A model generated the notes under the pieces. It had not been told where the DNA came from and searched no databases. It saw nothing but the letters and a program-made list of their open reading frames with translations. Shown here in pieces: positions 19,681-31,736 of a stretch of DNA of 64,000 nucleotides. Made by a program: the position numbers and the translations under genes. The stretch's first letter is position 1. Each line of letters opens with the position of its first letter. The DNA comes from Campanula takesimana (lineage: Eukaryota; Streptophyta; Magnoliopsida; Asterales; Campanulaceae): NCBI GenBank assembly GCA_026119855.1, contig JAOWBW010000270.1, positions 1,116,001 to 1,180,000 on the forward strand, given 5' to 3'.

Positions 19681-20400
19681 CCGGACTCTAAAGTTTTGTT
19701 ATTGTTATTGTTTCCGCTGCGCATGATCCCTCAAACCCAATAGGGGTATCAGAGTCCCGTTCATTATGGTTATTTTAATAGTATCATGTTACATGAATAA
19801 TTTGATTATTTGATCTAGCATGATGTGAATTCTAGAATAAGGGATTTATGTAAATTGTTTGGAGACACAATTATATATGATATAGTATGATTATGAACAA
19901 GGTTTTGAATTGCATGATTAATATGATTTATCTATTTATCGGATAATCAATCTCTTTAATTCGATTATTGAATTGATGATTCTTGATCTTGATGAACAAA
20001 TTGTTTGTTCTTAAGGTTTGGTGTTCATGATAATTTGATAACCGTGAATATTTGAATCCATAAAAGATCAAGATTTGATAAATTGCGTTCGTGCAGTTCG
20101 CGTGCAACGCACATGCAGTCCAGAACTTTCGTCCAGCTCACTTGCAATGCACCTTTTCGTACAGTTCGCGTGCAATGCTCGTGCGGGATTCTAAATTCTT
20201 GTTTTTAATGGGATGAGATTCTATGAAGTAACGCATTGTTGATGGAGTAGGACTCTATGAAAGAATGCATTATTCAATATGTATTATTTCTAGAGTAGGA
20301 CTTTGTGAATAGCATGCATACTTGAATACACATTGTTCCTAGAGTAGGAATCTATGAAAACCTCAAGTTTATTTATATTCACATAATATTCATTCATTTA
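19681..20400 (+). repeat. Old copia LTR end, primer site and leader, plus strand (element I)
   Basis: gtttccgctgcgcatgatcc ... caaacccaata followed by GGTATCAGAGTCC (19745-19757) resembles the LTR end and primer site of element D in the opposite orientation, and the following cgttcattatggttatttta matches the D leader (reverse of 36421-36455). Weak matches fade out by about 20400. No coding part remains. Confidence 0.55.
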
Positions 20401-20942
20401 TTATTTTTATTAATTATTGATACCAGTATACTTTTGTTATGCGCGTTGCTATATTAATGAACCTTCATAAAAATTTAAGTCATGTTCCAACCCATGATTA
20501 AATCAATTGTGAGATTTTTTTATTTGAAAAAAATAAAAAGCTTTATAATTTTTGAAGTAAAATTTGACATTGATAAAGAATTTTTTTATTGGATGTAAAA
20601 AAGTTTTTTTGTCAAGTGAGGATCAATAATTTGATAAATTACAGCTTGATCCCTTTTACTTCCATTGGCAACACACTTTATCAACCTCCAACGCCAACTA
20701 AGCATAAAGATGATGTCACTATGCCACGTAGACGAGTTTCACTATCAAATAAACGGTCAACTGAGGAAATCTATATATATTAAAAGCTGAGGCGGAGGGT
20801 TGTGGAATCGTCACGTGGACATGTTTTGGCTAATGCTTGTTTTTGGTAAAGCCATGTCATCACCACCGTAAATTTTAAATGACTTTTGGTATTCTTTTTA
20901 TCAGCTAATAGTATTAGTTAAAGATATTAATTATTATATAGG
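20401..20942. other. Unassigned AT-rich stretch; possible Helitron 5' end at 20769
   Basis: No supported gene. At 20769 the sequence TCTATATATATTAAAAGC resembles plant Helitron 5' ends, which start TC after an A. No matching 3' hairpin with CTRR was found, so this is weak. Confidence 0.25.
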
Positions 20943-21490
20943 TTAACTATTACTATTAATAGTATTAGTTAACCATAATAGTTACTATATAAGTTAACTA
21001 TTGCTATTAATAGTATTAGTTAACAATAATAGTTACTATATAAGTTAACTATTGCTATTAATAGTATTAGTTAACAATAATAGTTACTATATAAGTTAAC
21101 TATTGCTATTAATAGTATTAGTTAGCAATAATAGTTACTATATATATAAGTTAACTATTACCAGTAATAGTATTAGTTAACTATTATACTCCCTCCGTCC
21201 CGGAGTAAGAGTCATACCCCTCATTTGCAAGCTTATTAATAAATATTGGAAGTGATGTAAATGTTGTGAGTGTAAAAGTAAAGTAGGAGAGAGAATGAGT
21301 GGGAGAGAATAGTGAATTGATTAGTGTTGTGAGTATAAAAGTAAAATAGGAGAGAGAATGAGTGGGGTGAATAGTAAAGATTCTTTGCCATTTTAGAAAT
21401 AGGACTCTTACTCTGGGACGTACCAAAATGGAAAGTAGGACTCTTACTCTGAGACGGAGGGAGTAGTTACTATATATATAAGTTAACTAA
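20943..21490. repeat. AT-rich 51-bp tandem array split by a MITE
   Basis: About five units beginning ttaactattgctattaata and containing the palindrome GTTAAC, each about 51 bp; the last unit is interrupted by a Stowaway. Confidence 0.8.
21189..21463. mobile_element. Stowaway MITE
   Basis: 275 bp, CTCCCTCCGTCCC at one end and GAGACGGAGGGAG at the other, TA duplicated at 21187-21188 and 21464-21465. Classic Stowaway termini. Confidence 0.88.
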
Positions 21491-21818
21491 TACTATATTT
21501 ATTGTGAGCAATCATTTGTTCATTAATAATTATTTGTTCATTAATAATTAATTTTATTATATTATTAAATTTTGAAGGAATTCCAATAGTCATCATATTG
21601 ATAATCCATAACACCAAATTAACAAAATCAAACTATTATGACTTAAGCAATTACCACTTCTATTACTATTATAGGTTATAAAATTTCAAAGGTTGAGAAC
21701 ATGTTAAGGATCATGAAATTTACATTGAATGTATAACAAAATCTTCAATGAATGAACCATTAGAGTTTATGTTCATCTAAAAATAAATCAATTATGATAT
21801 ATTAAGTTGAATCTCTTC
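21491..21818. other. AT-rich sequence between tandem array and element E
   Basis: Nothing recognised. The junction at about 21819, where element E LTR homology starts mid-LTR, marks a deletion that removed about 430 bp of the LTR edge. Confidence 0.4.
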
Positions 21819-23043
21819 ACATAAATACAGTTATCATACTTTAAAGAAATTATGGCGCTACCACAAGTTCGTCAATTCTATAGTTACATACATCACCTTT
21901 TCAGTGTGTCGAGAGACCTTACACCTCCTCACGGTGCTCTCTCATAAGTTCGATCAGATCATTAAGCCACTTCATCAAGCAGAATATTTGTCTAATTCTT
22001 TTCAATCAAATTAGACTATCTTAATTAGTCCTTTTTACTTAGACTAATTCTAGCTAAGTCCTTTTCAATTATACCAAGCCAACTGCACATGTTTCAATTA
22101 GACACAGTATATCTCACATAGTATTCAAGGTACAAGAATACATAGAGCAATTTCAATTTACTTAGATACCCAATGAACAACACTTATCAAGGGTAAGATA
22201 ATTCAAAAGACGTTATATCAACATCGGAGTTCAAATACTACCAGCCACTTGGTAGCTACACTTGAAAGAATTATGAGGATCCTACTTTAAAGGATGAAAC
22301 TCAAATACTAAGGAACGTAATCCCTTACCTTGGGTTGCGTTATTCCTCTTAGCGAAACCTTGCGTACGAATCTACAATCATGCATAAAATACTTCTTAGG
22401 ACAAGTAATACTATTTACTTCCATCCCCAAATACTTTCCTTTTACTTTCTTAACCTTATGAGTTTATCTTCTTAAACCCCTTTAAGGTTGATATTCATTC
22501 TAGTGTTTGTTCTACCCATTAATTGTCTTCCCAAAATACCCTCTTTAGTTTACTAAAATACCCCTAGGGTTTCACTATCTCTATTCCCAATTAACATGTT
22601 TTAGGATTGCATTATTCCCATTAAAACACTATTCACAGCTTGAAAAGTTACTATTCACAGCCTCAATCACTATTCACAGCACACAAACACACACTGTTTT
22701 CACCTTTAAAACACACACACACACACATCGCAGCATGGACACGCACACACACGATATCTCCATCATTCATCCTCTCCTTAATTCCATTCAATCAACCCTA
22801 GTTCATCTTTTAGGGTTAGGGTTTGTAATTCATATTAATGATTGACTAGTTTAGATTAAGACGGAGAAATCAAACGTAGAGGTTAGGATTTTACCTTGCT
22901 CCGATCCCTCTTCTCTTTCTCTTCTTCCTTCTCTCTCTTTTTCTCTTCTTCCTGCGGCTCTCCCTCTCTCTGTCGCCGTTCTCTCTCTCTCTGTCCCATT
23001 CTTTGTTTTATTTTGAGGTGGAATAGTAATAATAGGGTTAGGG
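21819..23043 (-). repeat. Element E 3' LTR, left part
   Basis: Matches 61890-63120 of the right LTR. Contains a telo-box (ttttagggttagggtttg, 22807-22824), AC and CT microsatellites, and ends at the TAGGG duplicated by element C. The first about 430 bp are missing. Confidence 0.85.
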
Positions 23044-25690
23044 TGTAACGCCCATCCTTATTATCGTTAAATATTTGACATACTTGTTAAATACTTGAAC
23101 TTGCATATTATGTGTTAGTTTTACTTGGGTTAAAGTTTTAACTGCTTTAAATAGTTAAGGTGGTTAAATATCTAGTTTTGACTTTTGGGTCATTTGTGAA
23201 AATTGGACTTTAGGGGCCTTTTTGTTAAAAGTGAAACTTGAGGGGCCTAAGTGTCATTTTTTGAAACTTCCAAGTATATCAAGACTTGGGTTGCCTGGGA
23301 AAGTCACTTTCCCCAAATTTCTTACGCATACTCCTTCTGTTCTGAAAAGCTAGGGTAAAAGTTTTCCCTATTCCCGACTCCTCGAGTTTAATTATCCCTC
23401 CGTTCTTGATTCCGATCCCGGATTAATATTCGTGGCGTTGAATAGAGCGTTCCAGGCCGAACAGAAATAAGTTTTGGTCAACTTGAATTTTGACTAGGTA
23501 AGTTATTAGCTCCCCCTTGCTTGTAATAACATGCATAAATGTTATTCTCAATACTTGTGATTGTTAATTTTGTGTTTGGGACGATTTTTGTGGTACTTGT
23601 AAATTTGGGACAAGGGGAGAAAAACCTACTGGGTAAACTAATGAAAGGAAATGAATAAGTTGGTTTTAAACTTGTTAGTGCACTTTGATGGGTTGTTAAA
23701 ATTGATAGTAAATGTTACTCCTAAGCTTGGGACGGAGAATTGTTAAGTTTGAACTCAGGGGAAATTTACCAAATTGTGCTGAGCACGGTCCTGCGCCTTT
23801 AATTGGCACGGTCGTGCCAAATATCGCCTTTAGGCAAAATCTCTCGGCAGAGTTAGCACGGTCGTGCCAAAAATGAATTTTGGGTGAAAATCCCTCGGCA
23901 GATTTAGAACGGTCGTGCGCCTTTTATGGGCACGGTCGTGCCGAAAAGGAATTTTGTGTGAAAACCTCTCGGCTTTGATAGCACGGTCGTGCCACTTTTG
24001 CACGCACGGTCGTGCCAAGTGGAAATTCTGATTTTTCCTTCTTGAATTGTTTCCTTCATAACTTTCTATAGGAAAGTCGGAATCAAGATCCGAAAGAAGC
24101 TGAATAACCTAGACTCAGAGGGCTATTCAAAGACTAAATTAATGAGGTTTTAAGGTGATTGTCTAGAGCATATAGATAGGTGTTTTAGGACATTGAACAT
24201 AAGTATAAGAGTAGTATCTCTTCTTTATGTCTTGAAAGTGCTATGAACAAGCACTAATGTGTTATACTTGTTGTGAATCCAATGATTGTGCACCTTAGGG
24301 GCATTAGCACAAGGTCTTAGACTTGAACATCCTAAGAATAGGAGTTGGATTTTGTAAGAGTAAATGTATAACTCTTATACTTGTTTGAATGTCCAAAGAT
24401 TGGAAGTTATAACTTGAAGTATAAGACATTAAAAGCTTGTACATGACTTGAACATCCATAGAAATGGATTAAGACTTGAATATAAGATAATAAAATCTTG
24501 TACTTGGTTTGACACCAATACATATGTATGGTAGTGAACTAGAAAGTGCTATGAACAAGCACTAACTTGTATGAAACATGTTCTTGTTGTGTATGTGCAA
24601 ACATTGCATATAGTTGCTTGATAACAAGGTGACTTCTTGATTACTTGAAGCATGTTCCTTGTTGAGCTAGTCCACTACATTTGGATTAGTTCTTCTCCTG
24701 TTGTTCAAGTAAATATCTACTTGTACTTTCTTGTGTGAGTCCAGCTGGTTCTCCTTGCTTGTTCGAAAATGTATAGGTTCGCGCTTGTCGTGAGAGCTAG
24801 GGTTTAAGTGACAATCGGGTCCCTATGTATTTCCGCCCGACCTCTTACTACCGGCCATAGTAAGGGCATAGCTTCCTTAGTTGGAGCAATAAGCCTGACT
24901 TAAGTGAATGCTAAACTCCCGTCCCGAACACCTCATGAATAATCATGAGTACTGATATTGAGAATGACACTGGTTACCGGGTCTTCTGATATATACTGAA
25001 TAATCAGTTCCTGTTATTGATCGTGATGTCAAAGTAATACAAGCTTCGACAACAATGGTATTATTGGGAGGAATAAGGAAGGAAGCAATATCCTTATAAC
25101 TTGCTTGTTTAGCCTTATGTGCTACTTGATGAGTTGATTATCCTCTCATATACTTGTTACTTGATGATACTTGAGATATGATTATTTGAGTATATACTTG
25201 AATTGCATGATAACATGTCATGTAGTTGCATCTAATAGCTTACTGAGATTTATCTCACCCTTTATTTGCTTCCCCCCCCCCCAGGAAAGGAAGGATAGTG
25301 CGCAGTGAGGCTCGACATAGTTGGGAGCTTGCTTCGCAGGTCGTGATTATTTTGGGGCTTGTGTCTTTTTACACTTGGTGAGGACGATGTATTATGGGTT
25401 TTGTAACTCCTTATTTTGGGGTAGACCGTTCTTGTTGTCACTAGACATCTTGTATAGTACTCTTGATGCCAGCTTATGTGCTAGGCATGTTTCCGCTGTG
25501 TATGTATTAAGTTTGATTTTAAATTTTCTTGTCTAGAACTCGTGTTGTGAGCTAGTATAGCTCCTTACTCTAGAGAATATATATCATGTCAGTTTGTTAA
25601 ACAAATGTCATTAAGTTTCTTGTTTCCCGTTAGGCACTCCATCCAGGTTCGAGGTTCTATTAGGGGATCCCGGGACCTGGGGGCGTGTCA
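23044..25690 (+). repeat. 5' LTR of element C (2647 bp)
   Basis: Starts TGTAACGCCCATCC and ends GGGGGCGTGTCA. Holds the paired-palindrome ladder at 23783-24015. It differs from the 3' LTR in few places by eye, notably a 23-bp loss inside the ladder and two extra C in the poly(C) run near 25270; these account for the 21-bp length difference. Confidence 0.92.
23783..24015. repeat. Paired-palindrome ladder in element C 5' LTR
   Basis: 12-mers of form GCACG-GT-CGTGC (arms inverted, 2-nt centre) at 23783, 23806, 23856, 23907, 23930, 23981, 24004. Within a pair starts are 23 bp apart. One member is lost compared with the 3' LTR. Two copies carry single substitutions. No TATA box is obvious nearby. 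Confidence 0.85.
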
Positions 25691-25693
25691 GGT

Positions 25694-25705
25694 TGGTATC
25701 AGAGC
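25694..25705 (+). other. Primer binding site, element C
   Basis: TGGTATCAGAGC, complementary to the 3' end of plant initiator-Met tRNA, 3 bp after the LTR. Confidence 0.85.
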
Positions 25706-25776
25706 TACCCTGGTTTAGCTACCCTGTTTAGCTACCTTGGTTTGCTCTAAGTCTGGATAGGGTCTATGGCCTAGGT

Positions 25777-27084
25777 ATGGGTGAGTCTTGGGGTGTTATT
25801 AATAACGCTGAGTGTTTACCTACAGGTACAATGAGTTCTGAAGGTACTAGTAGCAGTAATCAGCTGAGATCTATAACTCCTCAAGAAGAAATGGTTGATA
25901 ATGTTGACTGGGATTATCCTAATCGCCTTACAAGGTTCTTAAAGCTGAAACCTCGCAGTTTTGACGGGGAATTTGATGCTAAAAAGGCAGAGGAGTGGAT
26001 TGAAAGTATTGAGAAGATTTTTACAGCCTTGAGATGTGCAGGTAGTGATAAGGTAACCTTTGTAACCTTTAAACTTGAGAAAGCCGCTGAACATTGGTGG
26101 CAAGTGTTGAGTAAAAGTTGGGAACTGGAAGGTGTACCACAGACATGGGAGAATTTTCTTAAAGCTTTTAAGTCGCAGTTTATTCCAACAGTGGTCCAAG
26201 ATAGGAAGGAGATGGAATTTCTTAATCTGGAGCAGGGAAGTCTGACCGTGGGGCAACACTCAACCAAGTTCACAGAATTGGCGAGGTATTGTGATCACTT
26301 AGTTCCAAATGAAGCTAAGAAGTCACAGAGGTTTGTTAAAGGGTTAAGGACTGAGTATAGAAAGCAACTTCTTTCTTTACAACTCACTAGCTATCAGCAA
26401 GCAGTGGAGAAGGCTTATACCATTGAAAATGATATCGAAGAACACAAGGTGAAGTTGGGAACAACCATGACTGGTCGTGTATCAGAGAGAACTCAGGGAT
26501 CTGGTTCTAAAGGTGGTAAATCTGGCCGCCAAGATCGTCGATTCCGACAGCCAACTGAAAGCAAAGGTAGTGTATCAAATGGTTCGAGGACAACAGTCCA
26601 AGGTCCCAGGAGAGTATGTGGCTATTGTTCGAAAGAAGGCCATTCTGAAGACAAGCGTTGGCTAAAGCAAGGAAAGTGTATAGTGTGTGGTGAAGCGGGG
26701 CACTTTGCTAGAAATTGTTCTAAAAGTAAAGTAAATCAAGTTGGGGGTACAAGTCAACCAGCCTCAGGTTCCAAGAGAGATAGTGGGGGTCGACCAAAAG
26801 TTCAGGGTCGAGTGTTTGCTTTAGATCAGCAGGGTGTAGCTGAGTCTTCTGCGGTCATAGGAGGTATTATATTACTTTCTAGTACGAGAGCGCGAGTCTT
26901 GATAGATCCAGGCTCATCTCATTCTTATGTGGCATCTCATTTTGTGTCGCATTTGCATGTTCTTCCTGATTCTATGCCTTATGTGCTAGAAGTATCTTCC
27001 CTATGGGAGATTGCATGTTTACTTCTGAGGTTTACAAGAAATGTGAGGTTCTTGTGGGTGATCATTCCCTTCTTGCCGACCTAG
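25777..27084 (+). pseudogene. Element C gag and start of protease
   Basis: First Met at 25777; a second Met at 25831 is equally possible. A Retrotrans_gag-like capsid region (residues about 50-200, FDGEFDAKKAEEWIESIEKIF, WENFLKAFKSQFIP) precedes a basic Gly/Ser/Arg linker and a zinc knuckle CIVCGEAGHFARNC (about 306-319). Protease follows with VLIDPGSSHSYV: the catalytic triad reads D-P-G where D-T/S-G is usual. After LEVSS a single missing C near 27001 shifts the frame, giving an unrelated tail to 27084; pol continues from 27003 in another frame. Confidence 0.88.
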
Positions 27085-28811
27085 TCGTGTTACCTATAAG
27101 GGACTTTGACGTGATTCTTGGCATGGATTGGCTATATGTGCATCATGCATCTGTTGATTGTTATAGAAAAGTAGTAACTTTTTCTATTCCTGGTTTGCCT
27201 GATTTTTCCTTTGAAGGTGATAGGCCTTTATGTGCTATACATGTTATTTCTGCTTTAAAAGCTAGAAAACTTTTATCTCGTGGTTGTGCCGGGTATCTCG
27301 CATGTGTACTTGATCAGAGTGTATCTGTTCCCAAGATGGAGGATATTCCTGTTGTGTCTGAATTTTCAGATGTGTTCTCTTCTGAGTATAGCATGCCACC
27401 TGATCGAGAGCTTGAGTTCTGTATTGAGTTATTACCAGGTACAGCACCAATCTCTAAAGCACCTTATAGAATGGCTCCAGCTGAGTTAAGAGAGTTGAAA
27501 ACACAGCTTGAGGAATTGCTTGAAAGGGGTTTCATCAGACCTAGTGTATCACCGTGGGGTGCACCAGTGTTATTTGTTAGAAAGAAAGATGGGACTCTGC
27601 GATTGTGTATTGATTACAGAGATCTTAATCAGGTAACTATCAAGAACAAATATCCGTTACCTCATATTGATGATTTGTTTGATCAGCTTCAGGGTTCAGT
27701 AGTGTATTCGAAGCTTGACTTGAGAAGTGGTTATCATCAGTTGAAAATCAGATCTGAGGATATACCAAAGACAGCTTTCCGTACCAGGTATGGGCATTAT
27801 GAGTTTATTGTTATGCCATTTGGTTTGACAAATGCTCCAACTGTATTTATGGATTTGATGAACCGCATATTCAAGCCATATCTTGATTGTTTTGTGGTGG
27901 TATTCATTGATGACATTCTTGTGTATTCTAAGTCACGGGCTGAGCATGAACAACATCTCAGAATAGTATTACAAGTTCTTCGTGAGAAACAACTATTTGC
28001 AAAATTCAGCAAATGTGCTTTCTGGTTAGAAGAAGTTTCATTCTTGGGGCATGTTGTATCTGCTACTGGTATTGCAGTAGATCCTTCCAAAGTTGAAGCA
28101 GTTGTAAACTGGAAGAGGCCAACTACAGTGACAGAGATCCGTAGTTTCTTGGGCTTGGCTAGTTATTATCGGAGGTTCATTGAGGGATTCTCCAAGATTG
28201 CTACTCCATTGACTAATATGACCCGAAAAGCTATTTCTTTTGAGTGGAATGACAAATGTGAAGCAAGTTTTCAGGAGTTGAAAAGCCGTTTGACTACAGC
28301 TCCAGTCTTGGCTTTGCCTAATGGTTCTGAGCATTTCATGGTTTATACTGATGCTTCTAAAGAAGGATTGGGTTGTGTTCTGATGCAAGATGGAAAGGTA
28401 ATAGCTTATGCTTCTCGAAAATTATCTCCTTATGAAAAGAATTATCCTACTCATGATTTAGAGTTGGCTGCGATTATTTTTGCTTTGCATAAATGGAGGC
28501 ATTATTTGTATGGAACCAAATTTGAAGTCTTTACCGATCATAAAAGTTTGAAGTACTTGTTTTCTCAAAAAGAGCTTAATATGAGACAACGTAGATGGAT
28601 GGAGAAATTGAAGGATCATGATTGTACTATCCTTTATCATCCAGGAAAAGCAAATGTTGTGGCAGATGCACTGAGCAGAAAGACTTATATTTCTTGCTTG
28701 ATGATTCGTGAATGGAAGATGTTTGAAGACTTGTGTGATTGGAGTCCTTGTGAATCAAATCATGGAATTATCATTGCTAATATAAAAGCTACTTTAGATT
28801 TACTCCAATAG
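27003..28811 (+). pseudogene. Element C protease end, reverse transcriptase and RNase H
   Basis: Begins out of frame with gag because of the 1-bp deletion. Protease end (FDVILGMDWL, about 34-43), RT with RLCIDYRDLNQVTIKNKYPLP, VMPFGLTNAP and catalytic FIDDIL (about 300), then Ty3 RNase H with MVYTDASKEGLGCVL, the intact first Asp, and FTDHKSLKYLF. Ends at TAG 28809-28811, in the same frame as the following integrase, so it is a nonsense mutation rather than a natural end. Confidence 0.9.
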
Positions 28812-29511
28812 ATCAAAGCAGCTCAGGTAATTGATTCTGAATTACAGAAAATCATTAGTGGAATGAATGAAGGAAAGCAACCAGATTTTTCTTTCAACAG
28901 TGATGGAATTCTTACCTTCCGAGGTCGAGTTTGTATTCCAGTTGATCCTGAGATAAAGAAGAAAGTTCTTGAAGAGGCTCACAAAGCCAAGTATACTATT
29001 CATCCTGGAAGTACTAAAATGTACCAAGACTTGAAGAAACATTTCTGGTGGAACAATATGAAAAGAGAAATTGCTGAGTATGTTTCCAAATGTTTGACTT
29101 GTCAACAAGTAAAAGTGGAACATCAACGTCCAGCAGGTTTGTTGCAACCATTGGAAATTCCAGAGTGGAAATGGGAACATATTACTATGGATTTTGTGAC
29201 TGGTTTGCCACGTACCAGACGAGGCCATGATGCTGTTTGGGTTATAGTGGACAGGTTGACTAAATCAGCTCATTTCTTGTCTGTTTCCATGGGATATTCA
29301 TTGTCTCAGTTGGCTTCTTTATATGTTCAGGAGATTGTCCGACTGCATGGGGTTCCTGTGAGTATTGTATCTGATAGAGATCCTCGTTTTACTTCTCGAT
29401 TCTAGCAGTCTCTTCAGGGTGCTATGGGTACTAAATTGAATTTCAGTACTGCTTTTCATCCTCAATCTGATGGGCAATCTGAGAGACTTATACAGATTCT
29501 TGAGGATATGT
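28812..29511 (+). pseudogene. Element C integrase, 5' part, cut by element D
   Basis: Integrase zinc module (HPGSTKMYQDLKKHFWW to CLTCQQVK) and core start (ITMDFVTGLPRTRRGHDAVWVIVDRLTKSAHF, then SIVSDRDPRFTSRF). An amber codon at 29403-29405 stands where Trp (TGG) is conserved. The core Glu region FHPQSDGQSERLIQ follows before the element D insertion at 29511. Confidence 0.88.
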
Positions 29512-30958
29512 TGTTGGGTTTTGAGCAAACATGCACAGCGGAATAAACCCAAAAAGCCTAGATCCGATCACGATGATTAAATTAATATGGAGATGAATTT
29601 AGAACACTAACCGTGACGGAGCTTTAAAATTCTGAGATCTTCAATCTTTGTTCTTCGCGCTTCTTCGAATCACGAACGTAGGAACGACCGCAAAACTTGG
29701 ATCACGAACTTTGAAGGAGTTGATGCCAACGCCCTCTATGTTTATCCACACGCGAACGAATTTCAAGAACGATTCTTGAATCGGATTGCTAGACCCAATA
29801 GAAACTCTTTCTACTTTGAAGGCTATATGGAAAATCAATGTTCTTGTTCTTGAGGAAGAAGAAGAACCTGTTTTTCTCTCTCTCGGAGGCTATCTAATTG
29901 ATATGAAATCAATCCATACTGATTAGGTCGTTGTTAGAGGTTTATATACTTATTAGTCCTAAACCGTTTAGGAGAAATAGGTTAAAACCCATCACAACAC
30001 GAAATCCGTTTTTGGGCCCGAACAGGGCCTGCTCGGCCGAGTCCTTTAAGGTGCTCGGCCGAGCACCTTTGCTCCAGAAAATCTGACCTTCTGATTTCCC
30101 ATGCTCGGCCGAGTCATATGAGGTGCTCGGCCGAGCACCACCAGAATTCTGATTTTAGCCTTTTAAACAATTCGTCCTTTTGTGTGTGACCCCATAGGAT
30201 TATATTAAGTTGGCAATGAGCCCAAACACATTTGTGCTCATAAATCATGAGCGGACTCTAGCAAGCCATCATGACTACCCAATTAATATAACTTGTATAA
30301 GTTCGTGAATCCTTTATAGAACATATTACAATCTCTTTGTTTCACGATGTCTATTGAACGTAAGCCATGGTCAATGGTCAACTTACAATGTTCAATGCTT
30401 TCTCGATCCAGAATGTATTGATAGTACAAATCTTATTTGAGCACGGCCATGCATTTCATCAACACCATTCTTCGAGTGGCCAAAGCTTGATATCTCTCTT
30501 TTACGAGGAACAAATCCCTTCTTGATTTATTACCTTTCCCTACATGAATCCGATTACGCCAATCACATTCTTTATAGCTACCCGATTAGGGGTAACGTTT
30601 GAATATGTCAAACGTAATGTTCATCGAGTGGAAGACTGTGATAATCTCAGGTCTAAAGATTCCAGTAATATAACTATATGAGACTTAATTATGACATTGT
30701 GACCATGACATAAATCTCATATGGGTCAGTCCAGTATTTGGTCTCCAACTAATACCCATAAGTTTAATTGTATCCCATACACCATAATCATCATATGATT
30801 ATCCATTAAACTTATACTAACAATTAATCATAATTATCAGGGACGGAGATTATTATAATAAACATGCAAATGATATAATAATCAAACATTCAATATCTTT
30901 AATATATAAATAACATTAATCGTTTTACAAAACGTGCCTAGAGCATACAACACCAACA
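29512..30958 (-). repeat. 3' LTR of element D (left copy)
   Basis: TGTTGGGTTTTGAGC...CACCAACA on the plus strand. A minus-strand TATATAAA at 29941-29948. Contains four palindromes upstream of it (30031-30136). No credible protein; the 65-codon ORF found in both LTRs is probably chance. Confidence 0.93.
30031..30136. repeat. Paired-palindrome ladder in element D left LTR
   Basis: GCTCG-GC-CGAGC 12-mers at 30031, 30053, 30103, 30125 (first of each pair ends T instead of C). Spacing 22 bp within a pair, 72 bp between pairs. The nearest member is 83 bp upstream of the TATA box on the minus strand. Confidence 0.88.
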
Positions 30959-30978
30959 ATCTCCCACTTGCACTAGGC

Positions 30979-31662
30979 CTAATTAATGTATCGAATACCC
31001 ATAGACCTAACATGACCATCATGCTTTGCTTGTGAAAGACCCTTTGTCAATGGGTCGGCAATGTTATCATCAGTTGGTACTCTGCATATATTCACGTCAC
31101 CTCTGTTAATGATTTCTCGAATGACATGGTAACGCCTAAGTATGTGTTTGGACTTCTGATGGTTTCTTGGTTCCCTTGCTTGAGCAATAGCACCATTATT
31201 ATCACAATAAAGGTCTATTGGATCAGCAATGCTAGGAACTACCTCTAGTTCAGTTATGAACTTCTTGATCCAAACAGCTTCTTTAGCAGCATCGGATGCA
31301 GCAATATACTCAGCTTCCGTTGTAGAATCAGCGACAGTACTTTGCTTAGAACTCTTCCAGCTAACAGCACCTCCATTAAGCACAAATACAAATCCAGATT
31401 GCGATCTAAAATCATCCTTGTCGGTTTGGAAGCTTGCATCTGTGTAACCACTTACAACAAGATCACCTTCCACACCTCCATACACCAAGAACGAATCTTT
31501 AGTCCTTCGCAAGTACTTAAGAATCGTCTTGACTGCAATCCAATGATTTTCACCAGGATTTGATTGATATCTACTCGTCATGCTCAAAGCATACGAGACA
31601 TCGGGTCTAGTACATATCATGGCATATGATTGATCCAATTGCGGAAGCATATGGAATCCCAA
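30979..31662 (-). pseudogene. Element D RT end and RNase H, detached by frame break
   Basis: Starts within the RT connection (MICTRPDVSYALSMTSRYQSNPGENHW) and continues with copia RNase H (VVSGYTDASFQTDKDD, SSKQSTVADSTTEAEYIA, LYCDNNGAIAQ) and the C-terminal ADPLTKGL. It ends at a natural stop beside the polypurine tract. Out of frame with the main ORF because of the duplication at 31645-31736. Confidence 0.9.
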
Positions 31663-31736
31663 TCATTCTCTTACGCTCATCAGTTGTCTTAAGCATATGG
31701 AATCCCAATCATTCTCTTACGCTCATCAGTTGTCTT
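31645..31736. repeat. 46-bp direct tandem duplication breaking element D pol
   Basis: Two identical 46-bp units, 31645-31690 and 31691-31736. 46 is not a multiple of three, so the junction creates an in-frame TAA after IGIPYA. A small 2-bp loss nearby (31620-31640) also disturbs the frame. Confidence 0.9.

Noticed and set aside
20769..20790. Helitron insertion
   Set aside because: Only a possible 5' end; no 3' hairpin with CTRR found.
29641..29838. 65-codon ORF in both LTRs of D as a conserved gene
   Set aside because: Identity only reflects LTR duplication; no domain and no independent copy.
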